DNA of 64,000 nt from Staphylococcus sp. M0911 (GCF_003491325.1 NZ_CP022881.1:1488001-1552000); one strand, 5' to 3'; positions 48,774 to 58,741 are shown, counted from the stretch's first letter. Numbers and translations are program-made. Notes: generated from the letters alone by a model not told the origin.

Positions 48774-48872
48774 GGCTAAGACCAAAGCCACTAGCATGAT
48801 TATCAATACGAAAAATTGACGAAGAAAATCTCTTTTCTATCTATATCAAAATGACTAGCTTTTGGTCCTGCC
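48774..48872 (-). terminator. Long hairpin terminator downstream of the DUF77 gene
   Basis: GGCAGGACCAAAAGC and GCTTTGGTCTTAGCC (minus strand) pair across a ~70-base loop and are followed by TTTTTTG. The ends recall the GGGACAGAAAT-type staphylococcal repeats. Confidence 0.65.
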
Positions 48873-48935
48873 TCATTTATGCACTATGATTTTAAAATTT
48901 ATCATTTGTTAGAATATGCTTTAGATATTATTATT

Positions 48936-49232
48936 TTACCTTGCATCATATTTTCCAGTTAATGTTTCTATTTCTATACCTTCTGGCACATGATAAAACT
49001 TAACTTGACTTATTATACTTGGACACTCTAATTCAACCATTCGTTGATTTAATTTTTGTATTAAAATTAAACATTCATTCATGTCTCCTTGGACTGTTGT
49101 CTCGAGAGGCCCTACGCGATAATGTAAACCAGATTGATCAATGATTTTAATTGCTTCATCAACATATGGAATAACATCCTCATTTTTTGGTGTTTTCGGT
49201 ATAATTTGAATACTCATTAGTGTATCGATCAT
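48936..49232 (-). CDS. DUF77 / MTH1187-family thiamine-binding protein
   Basis: A 98-residue ferredoxin-like protein of the DUF77 family (MTH1187, YqgV); some members bind thiamine or its pyrimidine part. Landmarks are MSIQIIPKTPKNEDVIPYVD, GPLETTVQGDMNECL and VKFYHVPEGIEIETLTGKY. The start is the ATG at 49230-49232, six bases after GAGGTG, not the GTG upstream in the ribosome-binding site. It follows the hydrolase gene by 50 bases. A link to thiW nearby is possible but not shown. Confidence 0.85.
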   Translation of the reverse strand: MIDTLMSIQIIPKTPKNEDVIPYVDEAIKIIDQSGLHYRVGPLETTVQGDMNECLILIQKLNQRMVELECPSIISQVKFYHVPEGIEIETLTGKYDAR

Positions 49233-49282
49233 TTTATGCACCTCAATTTATATAATATATCGTTCTATATGATTACTTATAT

Positions 49283-49912
49283 TCAACTCTCATTTTCTAC
49301 TTTATCAAGTGCTGTTGCAAGTGCATTAGCAAAATCATATAAAAAATCATCCCAATTATTTTTATCTTCTCTACTTTTACGACCAATTTTTCCATCTTTA
49401 AAAAATTGCTTTCTTAAAGATTTCGTCAATTCAAGTTGAACGCCACCCTTAATACGAGTTTGATTCACAATATTCTCTTTTTGCTTACCAGACATTGTAG
49501 AAGGCGCATGCTCCACATTCACACCAATTTTATCAAGTTCTGATGTGATAAGTTCAATTAACGCTTCATCTTTCCCACCGATGTAAGCGACTGATTCATG
49601 TCCAGTACATCCATGTATTGAAATAGCTCTTTTACTTTTTTGAGTCAATTGACAAGCCGTATCATTATCGTAGTGTATAGATGTCACATGTAATTCATTA
49701 TTACCTTTACTTCTATCCCCTTTAAACGTAAAAAAATTATAATCATTGGTTTGTGCAGTGACTAATGCTAATTCACTAGTTGCAGGTTCAATACCACCGC
49801 CATGAATAGCTAGAATAGTAACATCATGATGATTATCTATGGATTCGATATGCCAATCTTTATCTTCATTAGTATATTTTTGTAATTCATTCATCGTACT
49901 ATATTTATCCAT
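49283..49912 (-). CDS. Poly-gamma-glutamate hydrolase-like protein (phage PghP/YjqB family)
   Basis: A 209-residue zinc-peptidase-like protein of the family that contains phage PghP, which cuts poly-gamma-glutamate. Candidate metal ligands are the His and Glu of ILAIHGGGIEPATSELA and the His of ISIHGCTGHESVAYIGG. No signal peptide is seen, so a cytoplasmic role or release by lysis is likely. Some staphylococci make poly-gamma-glutamate, but no cap genes are in this window. Start ATG after GAGGAGG. Confidence 0.8.
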   Translation of the reverse strand: MDKYSTMNELQKYTNEDKDWHIESIDNHHDVTILAIHGGGIEPATSELALVTAQTNDYNFFTFKGDRSKGNNELHVTSIHYDNDTACQLTQKSKRAISIHGCTGHESVAYIGGKDEALIELITSELDKIGVNVEHAPSTMSGKQKENIVNQTRIKGGVQLELTKSLRKQFFKDGKIGRKSREDKNNWDDFLYDFANALATALDKVENES

Positions 49913-50135
49913 ACCTATACCTCCTCAGTTAATCCTTGTTATTCTATTCCACCATCTTTATATTTTTAATTCTAATTTACAAAATCATTATAATACTAAC
50001 AAATTTATAAAAACGAAAATGCCCTTTTCAATTTCAAAAATTGGAGTGTTTCAATAATAAAAATATTTTTATAAAATCAAGGATGTGTAGTTAAATAAAT
50101 ATTTCTTATGATTTGAATATTTAAGTCACATATAA

Positions 50136-50174
50136 AATTAACCTGAGCCATCTTTATTGTGCCTCAGGTTAATT
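50136..50174 (-). terminator. Terminator after korB
   Basis: AATTAACCTGAG and CTCAGGTTAATT form a perfect 12-bp stem, just past the stop codon of the ferredoxin oxidoreductase beta gene. Confidence 0.8.
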
Positions 50175-50182
50175 CATTAAAG

Positions 50183-51049
50183 TTATACAAATTGTTTTGT
50201 TAAATCATTAAATGTTTCTTCAGAAATGTGAATATCTTTTTTAGCTAATGCTTCGCCTTCCATTTCTTCAATTTGTGATTCATATGAAGGTGTTTCTGTA
50301 TCTTGGTAAACAATACCTTTAACTAGTGATTCATGTTCCAACACAGTTTGAATGGCTAGTTGTTTATTAGTTGGATCATAATTTTCAATATCGTCAATAC
50401 TAATTAAGTTTTCTTTAAACCAGTCATAAGTATTAATTTTATTATAAGTCACACATGGTGAAAACACATTTACAAATGAAAAGCCATCATGATTGATAGC
50501 GTCTTCAATTAATTTCGTTAGTGCTTTGATATCACTTGAAAAACCTTGTGCTACAAATGTTGCGCCTGATGATAATGCCAATTCTAGAGGTGCTACATTT
50601 TTCTCGATATTACCTTTTGGTGTTGATTTAGTCACAAAGCCTACAGCAGATGAAGGTGATGTTTGCCCTTTTGTCAATCCGTAAATTTGATTATCCATGA
50701 CAATATATGTCATATTCATATTTCTACGTAAAGCGTGAATTGTATGACCCATACCAATAGCATATCCATCACCATCTCCACCTGAAGCGATAACAGTTAA
50801 ATCTTTATTAGCCATTTTTACGCCTTGTGCAAGTGGTAATGCACGACCATGTATCGCATGAACCCCATATGCATTTATATAACCAGATAATCTACCTGAA
50901 CAACCAATTCCTGTAATGAGTGCAACTTCCTCAGGTTCTAGTCCTACATTTGCTGCTGCTTTTTGTATAGCCGCTTGAACAGAGAAATCGCCACACCCAG
51001 GACACCAGTTTGGCTTAACATTATTTCTAAAATCTTTAAATGTAGCCAA
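50183..51049 (-). CDS. korB: 2-oxoacid:ferredoxin oxidoreductase, beta subunit
   Basis: The thiamine-diphosphate-binding subunit of the enzyme that decarboxylates 2-oxoacids (probably 2-oxoglutarate or pyruvate) with ferredoxin as acceptor. The 288-residue protein has the cluster/cofactor segment PNWCPGCGDFSVQAA and the TPP motif SGGDGDGYAIGMGH ending near NMTYIVMDNQIYG. It starts at TTG (51047-51049), directly after the alpha stop, with AAGGAG nine bases upstream inside the alpha gene. The substrate is inferred from family; the pair is conserved in staphylococci. Confidence 0.92.
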   Translation of the reverse strand: MATFKDFRNNVKPNWCPGCGDFSVQAAIQKAAANVGLEPEEVALITGIGCSGRLSGYINAYGVHAIHGRALPLAQGVKMANKDLTVIASGGDGDGYAIGMGHTIHALRRNMNMTYIVMDNQIYGLTKGQTSPSSAVGFVTKSTPKGNIEKNVAPLELALSSGATFVAQGFSSDIKALTKLIEDAINHDGFSFVNVFSPCVTYNKINTYDWFKENLISIDDIENYDPTNKQLAIQTVLEHESLVKGIVYQDTETPSYESQIEEMEGEALAKKDIHISEETFNDLTKQFV

Positions 51050-52810
51050 TTAGACCAACTCCTTTAATTCTTTGGCAACTTCTAAACCTTTATCTTCAAT
51101 TTCATGTGGTAAGAATGGTGTGCCATCATATTTCGTTTGATTCACCAATTTATCTTGAATATTAACATTCATTTTAATTATACTTGCTAATTGTCCTTGA
51201 TAGTTATGTTCTGCAATAACTACTTTTTGAGCTTTATCAATTGCATTTTGAATCGTTTCTGTAGGGAAAGGATGCAATTGTCTAATTTGTAATGTATTAA
51301 CAGCAACATTTTGATTGTTTAAACGTTCTGCCCCTTCTTGAATTGCCCCTTTACTAGAAATGAATCCAATATATAAAATATCTGCTTGTTCATGATTTTC
51401 AGTAAGTTCTACAGGTTTTTCTATTAGAAGATTTTTCGTTTTTCTCATACGTTTATCCATTTGTTGTTGACGATTTGTAGCAGCTTCACTTGTCTTACCT
51501 TCTTCGTTATGTTCAACACCAGTTATATGATGAATACCACCTTTTGTTCCTGGAATAGGTCTAGGTGAAATACCACTACCTGTTAATGCATATCTTCGGA
51601 AGTAAGATTTATCATCTTCTTCTCGTTCTATATCAGATTGGATTAGTTCACCACGTTTAATTTGAATTTTATTATAATCTAGGTTTTTAACGGTTTGTTT
51701 ACCTAATGATAATTGTAAATCACTTAAGATAATTACAGGACATTGGTATTCTTCTGCTAAGTTAAATGCTTCCATCGTTAAATAAAATGCATCTTCTGCA
51801 TCAGTAGGTGCAACAACAATTTTAGGAATATCGCCATGTGTGCCATAAATCATTTGCATTAAGTCAGCTTGTTCTTGCTTTGTTGGTAAACCAGTTGATG
51901 GACCACCACGTTGTGTATTAATCACAACAAATGGCGTTTCAGTCATACCTGATAAGCCTATCGATTCCATCATTAATGACAATCCTGGACCTGCACTAGC
52001 TGTAAAACCTCTAACTCCTGCATAATTTGCACCAATAGACATCGTTGCAGCTGCGATTTCATCTTCAGTCTGAACTACTGTTCCGCCTACTTTAGGTAAA
52101 TTAGCAATCATATACTCCATAATTTCTGACGCAGGTGTAATTGGATATGCAGCCATAAATCTAGAGCCTGCTGAAATAGCACCTAATCCGATAGCATCAT
52201 TCCCAATCATATAAAGATGTGGTGCTTCATTACTTTCTTGTAATTCAAAGTCACCATTGATATCGGCTAATTGTTCTTTCATTAGTTGATAGCCTTGATT
52301 TAATGCTTGAATATTCATTTCAACAACTTTGTCACCTTTTTTAGTGAACATATTAGTAATTAAATCTTCAAATGTAGATGTATCTAAATGCATTAATGCT
52401 GATGTAGCACCGATTGCCACCATATTTTTCATTAATGCAGTGCCTAATTCTTTTGCAGTACTTGTAAACGGTAAGTCTATAAGTTGTGCCTGACAATTTT
52501 CAGGTTTAACTGGTTTCGCCTTTGAATCAGCAATAATGATGCTATCTTCGCGCATTTCATGATGATTAACTTCAATAGTCTCTTGGTCAAATGCAATTAA
52601 AATATCTAAATCATCACTTATTGCATGTACTGGAGATGTAGACACTCGAATTTTATTGTTTGTGTGCCCACCTTTGATACGGCTTGAAAAGTGTCTATAA
52701 CCATATAGGAAATAACCTTTTCTATTCATTGCAGTCGCAAAGATTTCACCAGTTGATTCAATACCTTCACCTTGTTGTCCGCCCACTTTCCATGATATTT
52801 GTGATTTCAT
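51050..52810 (-). CDS. korA: 2-oxoacid:ferredoxin oxidoreductase, alpha subunit (gamma-alpha fusion)
   Basis: A 586-residue fusion. The N-terminal ~190 residues are the gamma domain (SWKVGGQQGEGIESTGEIFA, RHFSSRIKGGHTNNKIRVS). The rest is the alpha domain (GNDAIGLGAISAGSRFMAAYPITPASEIMEY, TASAGPGLSLMMESIGLSG), where the catalytic YPITP motif binds substrate with the beta subunit's cofactor. It is translated ahead of korB with no spacer. A terminator at 52861 separates it from ymdB. Ribosome-binding site AGGAGGC. Confidence 0.93.
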   Translation of the reverse strand: MKSQISWKVGGQQGEGIESTGEIFATAMNRKGYFLYGYRHFSSRIKGGHTNNKIRVSTSPVHAISDDLDILIAFDQETIEVNHHEMREDSIIIADSKAKPVKPENCQAQLIDLPFTSTAKELGTALMKNMVAIGATSALMHLDTSTFEDLITNMFTKKGDKVVEMNIQALNQGYQLMKEQLADINGDFELQESNEAPHLYMIGNDAIGLGAISAGSRFMAAYPITPASEIMEYMIANLPKVGGTVVQTEDEIAAATMSIGANYAGVRGFTASAGPGLSLMMESIGLSGMTETPFVVINTQRGGPSTGLPTKQEQADLMQMIYGTHGDIPKIVVAPTDAEDAFYLTMEAFNLAEEYQCPVIILSDLQLSLGKQTVKNLDYNKIQIKRGELIQSDIEREEDDKSYFRRYALTGSGISPRPIPGTKGGIHHITGVEHNEEGKTSEAATNRQQQMDKRMRKTKNLLIEKPVELTENHEQADILYIGFISSKGAIQEGAERLNNQNVAVNTLQIRQLHPFPTETIQNAIDKAQKVVIAEHNYQGQLASIIKMNVNIQDKLVNQTKYDGTPFLPHEIEDKGLEVAKELKELV

Positions 52811-52860
52811 ATCATAAGCCTCCTGTGGTTTTAATTCATATTAAATGATAACAAAAAGAA

Positions 52861-52886
52861 CCACTGTATTACTATGTAAACAGTGG
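52861..52886 (-). terminator. Terminator between ymdB and korA
   Basis: CCACTG and CAGTGG pair around a 14-base loop, followed by TTCTTTTTG on the minus strand. Confidence 0.6.
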
Positions 52887-52951
52887 CGTGTTTTTAAATT
52901 CATACTAATGGACGATAACTAATTGTAACTGTTATGTCACATGTCATTGCA

Positions 52952-53746
52952 CTATAATTTCATAGGATTATCGTCATTAATCAGTATTCTTTCAATGTTA
53001 GTCGTTTTACCATTCTTATCTATATCAATGATAACACCAGATAACACGCTTCGACCATTGTCAGGAACTACATGACGTTGAGGTAAACTTGTAATAAATC
53101 GTTCTATCACTTCATCTCTATTAATACCTAATATGCCATCGTAAAATCCTGTCATACCAACATCAGTAATATATCCAGTTCCACTAGGTAAGATACGATT
53201 ATCTGAAGTTTGGATATGAGTATGTGTACCAACTACCGCACTAACTCGACCATCTAAATACCACCCCATAGCATTTTTTTCTGATGTCGTTTCAGCATGA
53301 AAGTCTACAAAAATATAAGGTGTCACATTTTGTGCTTCTTTAACAAGTTCATCAGCCTTTTTAAATGGATCATCTATATCTTGCATAAAAGCTCTACCTT
53401 GTAGATTAATAATCGCTAACTTAATATCATTAATTTGAATAATGCGCATACCCACGCCAGGTGCTTCGCTCGGGAAGTTAGCTGGTCTGACCATTCTTTT
53501 AGCTTCATCGATAAATTCATAAATTTCACGTTGACCATATGTATGATTACCCATTGTCATAAAATCAATGCCTTCACGAAGTAATTGCTTATATATTTTT
53601 TCTGTCAGTCCTTTACCGTGTGCTGCATTTTCTGCATTTACAATGGAAACGGTAGGACGATATTCTTGTTTTAACTTAGGTAAATATGTTGAAATCGCAT
53701 TTCTTCCAATCTTACCAACGATATCTCCTATAAATAATATTCTCAT
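52952..53746 (-). CDS. ymdB: YmdB-type metallophosphoesterase
   Basis: A 264-residue calcineurin-like phosphoesterase. In Bacillus YmdB hydrolyses 2',3'- and 3',5'-cyclic nucleotides and affects biofilm genes. Metal ligands are visible in ILFIGDIVGKIGR, NAENAAHGKGL, MGNHTYGQRE, FVDFHAETTSEKNAMG and VVGTHTHIQTSD. It lies downstream of rny (the usual neighbour), with the small gene at 53909 between on the other strand. Ribosome-binding site GAGAGGATGAAC. Confidence 0.92.
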   Translation of the reverse strand: MRILFIGDIVGKIGRNAISTYLPKLKQEYRPTVSIVNAENAAHGKGLTEKIYKQLLREGIDFMTMGNHTYGQREIYEFIDEAKRMVRPANFPSEAPGVGMRIIQINDIKLAIINLQGRAFMQDIDDPFKKADELVKEAQNVTPYIFVDFHAETTSEKNAMGWYLDGRVSAVVGTHTHIQTSDNRILPSGTGYITDVGMTGFYDGILGINRDEVIERFITSLPQRHVVPDNGRSVLSGVIIDIDKNGKTTNIERILINDDNPMKL

Positions 53747-53853
53747 GTCATGTTCATCCTCTCATACAAATAAGTTTAATAGATAGATAATTTTATTTAA
53801 AGTACTCTTTGAAAATTATTTATTTGAGTAATAACTGTCTTTGCTTTTTTATC

Positions 53854-53878
53854 AACATATATTATGTTAGTATATGTT
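53854..53878. promoter_or_regulatory. Inverted repeat ahead of the 71-residue gene
   Basis: AACATAT and ATATGTT, eleven bases apart, lie where the promoter of the gene at 53909 should be. They may be an operator. Confidence 0.4.
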
Positions 53879-53908
53879 TATCAAAAGTTTAGGAGTTGTA
53901 AATAATAA

Positions 53909-54124
53909 ATGTCTATTAATATCGATCCTGAAAAATTTGCAGAATTAGTAGTAAGTGCTAACCCATCTAAATCAGAAGATGTGGAAGATATCGCAAAAGA
54001 TAGCTTAAAATTATATATCAATGCATATCGCTTAGCTGAAAGATACGCTAACATCGCTACTAACTGTTATGACACAGCTGAAATTATCCAAGAATTGAAA
54101 AAAACAGATTTACAATTAAAATAA
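53909..54124 (+). CDS. Conserved-looking 71-residue protein
   Basis: A 71-residue helical soluble protein (MSINIDPEKFAELVVSANPS at the N terminus; helices KDSLKLYINAYRLAERYANIA and TAEIIQELKK). No family recognised. AGGAG lies 13 bases upstream, farther than usual. It has its own region upstream with an inverted repeat and its own terminator at 54150, so it is a single gene inserted against the rny-ymdB direction. Confidence 0.75.
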   Translation: MSINIDPEKFAELVVSANPSKSEDVEDIAKDSLKLYINAYRLAERYANIATNCYDTAEIIQELKKTDLQLK

Positions 54125-54149
54125 ACAATTTTAATACTAACATAATATG

Positions 54150-54192
54150 AAAAAGTGATTATTGATTTGATGTAAATCAATAATCACTTTTT
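54150..54192 (+). terminator. Terminator after the 71-residue gene
   Basis: AAAAAGTGATTATTGATTT pairs perfectly over 19 bases with 54174-54192 across a 5-base loop, followed by more T. Confidence 0.9.
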
Positions 54193-54204
54193 TTAACATA
54201 AAAA

Positions 54205-54233
54205 CCCCCAATCACCTTTACGATGATCAGGGG
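54205..54233 (-). terminator. Terminator after rny
   Basis: On the minus strand a CCCC-TGATCA...TGATT-GGGG hairpin is followed by GTTTTTATG, seven bases past the rny stop. Confidence 0.75.
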
Positions 54234-54240
54234 TAAGAAA

Positions 54241-55800
54241 TTATTTAGCATATTCTACTGCTCTAGTCTCTCGAACAACTGTCACTTTGATATGACCTGG
54301 ATATTGTAATTCATCCTCAATTTGAGTTTTAATATCTCTAGCCAATCGATATGATTTTAAATCATCTATTTCTTCAGGAGATACTACCACACGGATTTCT
54401 CTTCCTGCTTGAATTGCGAATGCTTTTTCAACACCATCATAACTTTCAGAAAGTGTTTCTAAACGCTCTAAACGACGAATATAATTTTCTAATGTTTCTT
54501 TACGAGCGCCAGGACGTGCTGCTGATAATGCATCAGCTGCTGCAACTAAAATTGAGATAATAGATGTTGGTTCAACATCACCATGATGAGAATGAATAGC
54601 ATTAATGATTGTTTCATTTTCACCATATTTTTTCGCTAATTCAACACCTATTTCTACGTGACTACCTTCGACTTCATGATCTATTGCTTTACCAACGTCA
54701 TGAAGTAAGCCAGCACGTTTCGCTAAAGTAACATCTTCACCTAGTTCGGCTGCTAACATTCCTGATAAATGTGCTACCTCAATTGAATGTTTAAGCACAT
54801 TTTGTCCATAACTTGTACGGTAATTTAAACGGCCAAGTATTTTAACTAAGTCAGGATGCATGTTATGAACATTGATTTCGAATGTTGCTTGTTCACCAGC
54901 ATCTCTAATGATATCGTCTACTTCTTTTCTAGCTTTTTCGACCATATCTTCAATGCGTCCAGGATGGATTCTTCCATCTGAAACTAGATTAACTAAAGCT
55001 GTTCTAGCGATTTCTCTTCTGATAGGATCAAAACCAGATAAAATGACAGCTTCTGGAGTATCATCGATAATTAAATCGATTCCCGTAAGTGTTTCAAGTG
55101 TTCGAATATTTCTTCCTTCACGTCCGATTATTCGACCTTTCATTTCATCATTTGGCAAGTTTACAACTGATACGGTTGACTCAGTTGTATGATCTGCTGC
55201 TAATCTTTGTACTGTAGTAGCTAACAATTCTTTTGCGGTTTTATCTACTTTTTCTTTAGCTTCTCTTTCTTTTTCCTTAACAAGTATTGCAATATCTTGT
55301 GACAGTTCTTCTTCAACTCGTTGAAGTTGCTCATTTACAGCTTCTTCTTGAGTGAGACCGGAGATGCGTTCTAATTCTTGTTCATGCTTCATTATTAATG
55401 TTTGAACACTACTCTCTTTTGCATCTACTTGTTGTTGTCTTTCTTCAATTTTTGATTCTTTTTGCTCTAAAATCTCATCTTTTTTATCCAATAGATCAGA
55501 TTTTCGCTCTAAGTTCTCTTCTTTTTGAAGAAGTCGGGTTTCTTGTTTTTGTAATTCACCACGTCTTTCACGTAGTTCATTTTCAGTTTGTTCTCTTAAA
55601 ACTTGGTTTTCTTCTTTTGCTTCAAGCAATTTTTCTTTCTTAGTGTTGTCTGCTTCTTTGTGTGCTTGATTAACAATGTCATCGGCAGTTTGTCTAGCCT
55701 GAACTTGTTTTTGATGCAATAAATTTCGGGCAACAACATACCCTACAACAACGCCTAGAATTATACCCAGCAAAATGAGTAGGAGGCCTAATAAATTCAC
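54241..55800 (-). CDS. rny: RNase Y
   Basis: A membrane-anchored endoribonuclease that starts mRNA decay. The 519-residue protein has an N-terminal membrane helix ([21 protein letters not shown]), a long coiled coil (residues ~35-200, Glu/Gln/Lys-rich), a KH domain ([21 protein letters not shown]) and an HD domain with [20 protein letters not shown]. Its complex partner RicA is encoded at 46763. Ribosome-binding site AAAGGAGG. It lies behind a large intergenic region that includes a structured element. Confidence 0.97.
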   Translation of the reverse strand: MNLLGLLLILLGIILGVVVGYVVARNLLHQKQVQARQTADDIVNQAHKEADNTKKEKLLEAKEENQVLREQTENELRERRGELQKQETRLLQKEENLERKSDLLDKKDEILEQKESKIEERQQQVDAKESSVQTLIMKHEQELERISGLTQEEAVNEQLQRVEEELSQDIAILVKEKEREAKEKVDKTAKELLATTVQRLAADHTTESTVSVVNLPNDEMKGRIIGREGRNIRTLETLTGIDLIIDDTPEAVILSGFDPIRREIARTALVNLVSDGRIHPGRIEDMVEKARKEVDDIIRDAGEQATFEINVHNMHPDLVKILGRLNYRTSYGQNVLKHSIEVAHLSGMLAAELGEDVTLAKRAGLLHDVGKAIDHEVEGSHVEIGVELAKKYGENETIINAIHSHHGDVEPTSIISILVAAADALSAARPGARKETLENYIRRLERLETLSESYDGVEKAFAIQAGREIRVVVSPEEIDDLKSYRLARDIKTQIEDELQYPGHIKVTVVRETRAVEYAK

Positions 55801-56009
55801 ATAAACACCTCCTTTATCTAGGGTTTGCTCTGTATATCAAAATCAATATGATTATATGAAATTATATAAGAATCATACATACTAATTGTACGGTTTTACA
55901 CTTATAAGTGTCAAGATATCAATTTGAACTTATCAGTATCATAAATGTATTAAATACTTATATTACAAGATTTAATTTTTAACTTTTAGTTTTCTATATA
56001 AATAAAAAA

Positions 56010-56224
56010 AGAGGTGAAGACATAAAGTTTTTATACTCTGGGTAACCGATAAACAGCATCCCAATAGCAGGATTTATCTGCAGTATTCGTTAGTTTTCTA
56101 ATTGAAAACTAATGATTACTGCCTGTTGAACAAGAAACTCACACGATTCAACAAAATTTTAATAGCAATTTTGTTCATCAATCAGTTCTGCTCATATCCT
56201 AAATACTTATGTCTTGACCTCTTC
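56010..56224 (-). ncRNA. Candidate structured non-coding RNA between recA and rny
   Basis: The ~215-nt stretch begins on the minus strand with AAGAGGTCAAGACATAAG (56224 side) and ends with CTTTATGTCTTCACCTCTT then TTTTTATT, so its ends pair over ~18 bases and finish in a T-run. Inside are AACAAAATT/AATTTTGTT and an extended CAGTA...GTTAGTTTTC/GAAAACTAAT...TACTG stem, plus GATAAATCC/GGATGCTGTTTATC pairing. It starts 18 bases past the recA stop. No ORF inside has a ribosome-binding site. It could be an independent small RNA, a processed recA 3' UTR or an unusually long terminator. I cannot name a known family. Confidence 0.55.
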
Positions 56225-56241
56225 CAATACATTAATTTATT

Positions 56242-57288
56242 TTACTCTTCATCAAATAATGACTTCGGAGCGTCTTCTTCTTTTTCTTCTACGTCACCAT
56301 CAAAAATACCGAGCTTTTCACGTAGTTTTTGATCAATTTCATCTTTAATTTGAGGATTTTCTTTAAGGTAAGTTTTAACGTTTTCTTTACCTTGTCCCAT
56401 TCTTTCCCCATTATAAGAATACCAAGCACCAGATTTATCAACGATTTCATTTTCAACACCAAGATCAATCAGTTCGCCTTCTTTAGAGATACCTTGACCA
56501 TACATAATATCAACTTCGGCAACTCTAAATGGTGGTGCAACTTTGTTTTTAACTACTTTAATCTTAGTTCTATTACCAACAATCTCTTGTCCTTGCTTCA
56601 ATTGTTCGGCACGACGAACTTCTAATCGAACAGAACTATAGAATTTCAATGCTCTTCCACCTGGTGTTGTTTCTGGATTACCGAACATTACACCTACTTT
56701 TTCACGAATTTGGTTAATGAAGATAGCAGTCGTATTTGATTTAGAAATAGCACCAGAGAGTTTACGTAATGCTTGAGACATTAATCTCGCTTGTAAACCA
56801 ACATGTGTATCTCCCATTTCACCTTCAATTTCAGCTTTAGGTGTTAATGCAGCTACTGAATCGACTACTACGATATCCACTGCACCACTACGAACAAAAG
56901 CTTCAGCAATCTCTAAACCTTGTTCCCCATGGTCAGGTTGTGATAAGTATAAGTTATCAATATCTACGCCTAATGCTTGAGCATAAACAGGATCTAAAGC
57001 ATGCTCAGCATCAATAAATGCAGCAACGCCACCATTTTTTTGTGTTTCTGCAATGGCATGTAATGCAACTGTAGTTTTACCAGAACTTTCTGGTCCATAT
57101 ATTTCAATAATTCTTCCTTTAGGATAGCCACCTACACCTAATGCGTTATCTAATGTAACTGAACCACTTGATGTACTTGAAACTCTGCGACCTTTATTAT
57201 CGCCTAATTTCATTACTGCACCTTTACCAAATGATTTTTCCATATTTTTTATTACTGTATCGAGAGCTTTTTGACGTTCGTTATCCAA
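56242..57288 (-). CDS. recA: RecA recombinase
   Basis: Forms filaments on single-stranded DNA for strand exchange, and triggers LexA and SOS. The 348-residue protein has Walker [33 protein letters not shown], the L2 loop region [24 protein letters not shown] and an acidic C-terminal tail ([15 protein letters not shown]). Translation starts at TTG (57286-57288), seven bases after AGGAGG. LexA boxes at 57376 and 57419 lie upstream. It is followed by the structured element at 56010-56224. Confidence 0.98.
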   Translation of the reverse strand: MDNERQKALDTVIKNMEKSFGKGAVMKLGDNKGRRVSSTSSGSVTLDNALGVGGYPKGRIIEIYGPESSGKTTVALHAIAETQKNGGVAAFIDAEHALDPVYAQALGVDIDNLYLSQPDHGEQGLEIAEAFVRSGAVDIVVVDSVAALTPKAEIEGEMGDTHVGLQARLMSQALRKLSGAISKSNTTAIFINQIREKVGVMFGNPETTPGGRALKFYSSVRLEVRRAEQLKQGQEIVGNRTKIKVVKNKVAPPFRVAEVDIMYGQGISKEGELIDLGVENEIVDKSGAWYSYNGERMGQGKENVKTYLKENPQIKDEIDQKLREKLGIFDGDVEEKEEDAPKSLFDEE

Positions 57289-57375
57289 AGCGAGACCTCC
57301 TAAATTGAGAATGTTTTCTGTTTAATATCTTAATTCATACTATACAAGCTTTTAAATAAAATTACAAGCATTTTG

Positions 57376-57389
57376 CGAATATTTGTTCG
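57376..57389. promoter_or_regulatory. LexA (SOS) box of recA
   Basis: CGAACAAATATTCG on the minus strand, an SOS-type palindrome in the expected place. This is the form I know from staphylococcal recA promoters. Confidence 0.8.
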
Positions 57390-57418
57390 CGTTATTCCAA
57401 GATTTAATTATACAAAAA

Positions 57419-57432
57419 CGAACAAACGTGCT
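57419..57432. promoter_or_regulatory. Second, weaker SOS-like site upstream of recA
   Basis: CGAACAAACGTGCT on the plus strand has a perfect left half and a poor right half. It lies 23 bases before the cinA stop. Confidence 0.45.
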
Positions 57433-57454
57433 ATTAATTTAAACGGTAATTGAT

Positions 57455-58606
57455 TTATTTCGATTGTTCTAACCATTTTAATAATCTAATTAGTGCATAA
57501 TTTTGACTTCTGCTTCTAAGTAAATTTCTGTTCTGAGACATTTTAAATGACTCAATTTCCAATTCTTCTCCGACAAGTTTTCCTAAATAAACTTCATTTT
57601 CATCGTGCAATAATGCCATACCCATTTCTACATTAAATAAATCTCGGACGTATTTAGCACTCTCATATAATTGTTCATTTATATTTAATTCGCTATCAAC
57701 AAATTGCGAAGAATGTGGTAATGCACCTTTTAATAGTTGTCTATCATCTACATTTTTCAATCGTGTATATAATGCACCATTAGTGACGCCGTCATATATT
57801 GCAAATGAAGTGTCCATACATTCCATCACTGATTCTTCTATACTGATATCATCAGATCCAAAGTAGTAATTACCAATTCGACTCAAAATTTCGTTTTTCA
57901 TCGGTTGGATTAGTTTCTGACATTCTTCTTCAGTTTCAGCGTTTGCAGTTAATCTGATATATACTTCATGTGTTCCTGCAAGTGGCGCAATAGTAGGATT
58001 AGTTTGTTGGTCGATTAAATCCATTAAGATAGTTTCAACTTTGGACTCACCTATTCCCGCAAATTTAAGTTGTTCTGAGAAGATGACGTTATCGTCATCT
58101 AAAATATAGGGTAACAACTCATTTTTCGCCATTGGTTGCATTTCTTTAGGCGGTCCTGGTAATAATACTACCTGTTTATCTTCAATTTCCACTAACATAC
58201 CAGGAGCCATACCATTCTTATTTGGTAGTACAGTAGCTCCCTCAATAACAAGCGCTTGTTGTTTATTGTTTGGCGTCATAACTTGTCCCTGGTCTGCAAA
58301 ATAACTTTCTATATATTGTAAAGATGGTTGATCTATAACTAATTCTTTATTTAATACTTTGGCAACTGTATGCTTTGTAAGATCGTCTTTAGTTGGACCT
58401 AACCCACCTGTTAGTACAATCATGTCAAATCGCATTAGTCCTTGTCGTATGATGTACTCTAAGCGTTCAGGATTATCTCCAATAACAGTATGTTCGACAA
58501 CGTTTTTACCTACTCCGTTTAGTAATTTGGATAAATACTGACCGTTTGTATTAGCTATTTGACCTAATAGTAACTCTGACCCTACTGCAATTATTGAAAT
58601 ATTCAT
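57455..58606 (-). CDS. cinA: CinA-family protein (competence/damage-inducible)
   Basis: A 383-residue cytoplasmic protein with an N-terminal MoaB-like (COG1058) domain (MNISIIAVGSELLLGQIANT, VLTGGLGPTKDDLT, LLPGPPKEMQPM) and a divergent CinA C-terminal part (from ~residue 260). Family members cleave ADP-ribose or act as nicotinamide-mononucleotide deamidase through the C-terminal domain. That domain here lacks the clear GGLI/amidase signature, so activity is doubtful. It is located in the classical cinA-recA pair. Confidence 0.93.
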   Translation of the reverse strand: MNISIIAVGSELLLGQIANTNGQYLSKLLNGVGKNVVEHTVIGDNPERLEYIIRQGLMRFDMIVLTGGLGPTKDDLTKHTVAKVLNKELVIDQPSLQYIESYFADQGQVMTPNNKQQALVIEGATVLPNKNGMAPGMLVEIEDKQVVLLPGPPKEMQPMAKNELLPYILDDDNVIFSEQLKFAGIGESKVETILMDLIDQQTNPTIAPLAGTHEVYIRLTANAETEEECQKLIQPMKNEILSRIGNYYFGSDDISIEESVMECMDTSFAIYDGVTNGALYTRLKNVDDRQLLKGALPHSSQFVDSELNINEQLYESAKYVRDLFNVEMGMALLHDENEVYLGKLVGEELEIESFKMSQNRNLLRSRSQNYALIRLLKWLEQSK

Positions 58607-58741
58607 AACATATTTCTCCCCTTTTAATACTTGAATGTAAGTAATATCACTATTATAAACGTTTAAAAAATTAAAATCTAAGAATGAGAATTACTCAGTT
58701 ATTAGACACTTCAAATCATTCTTCAAGTCCAAAATAAAAAA

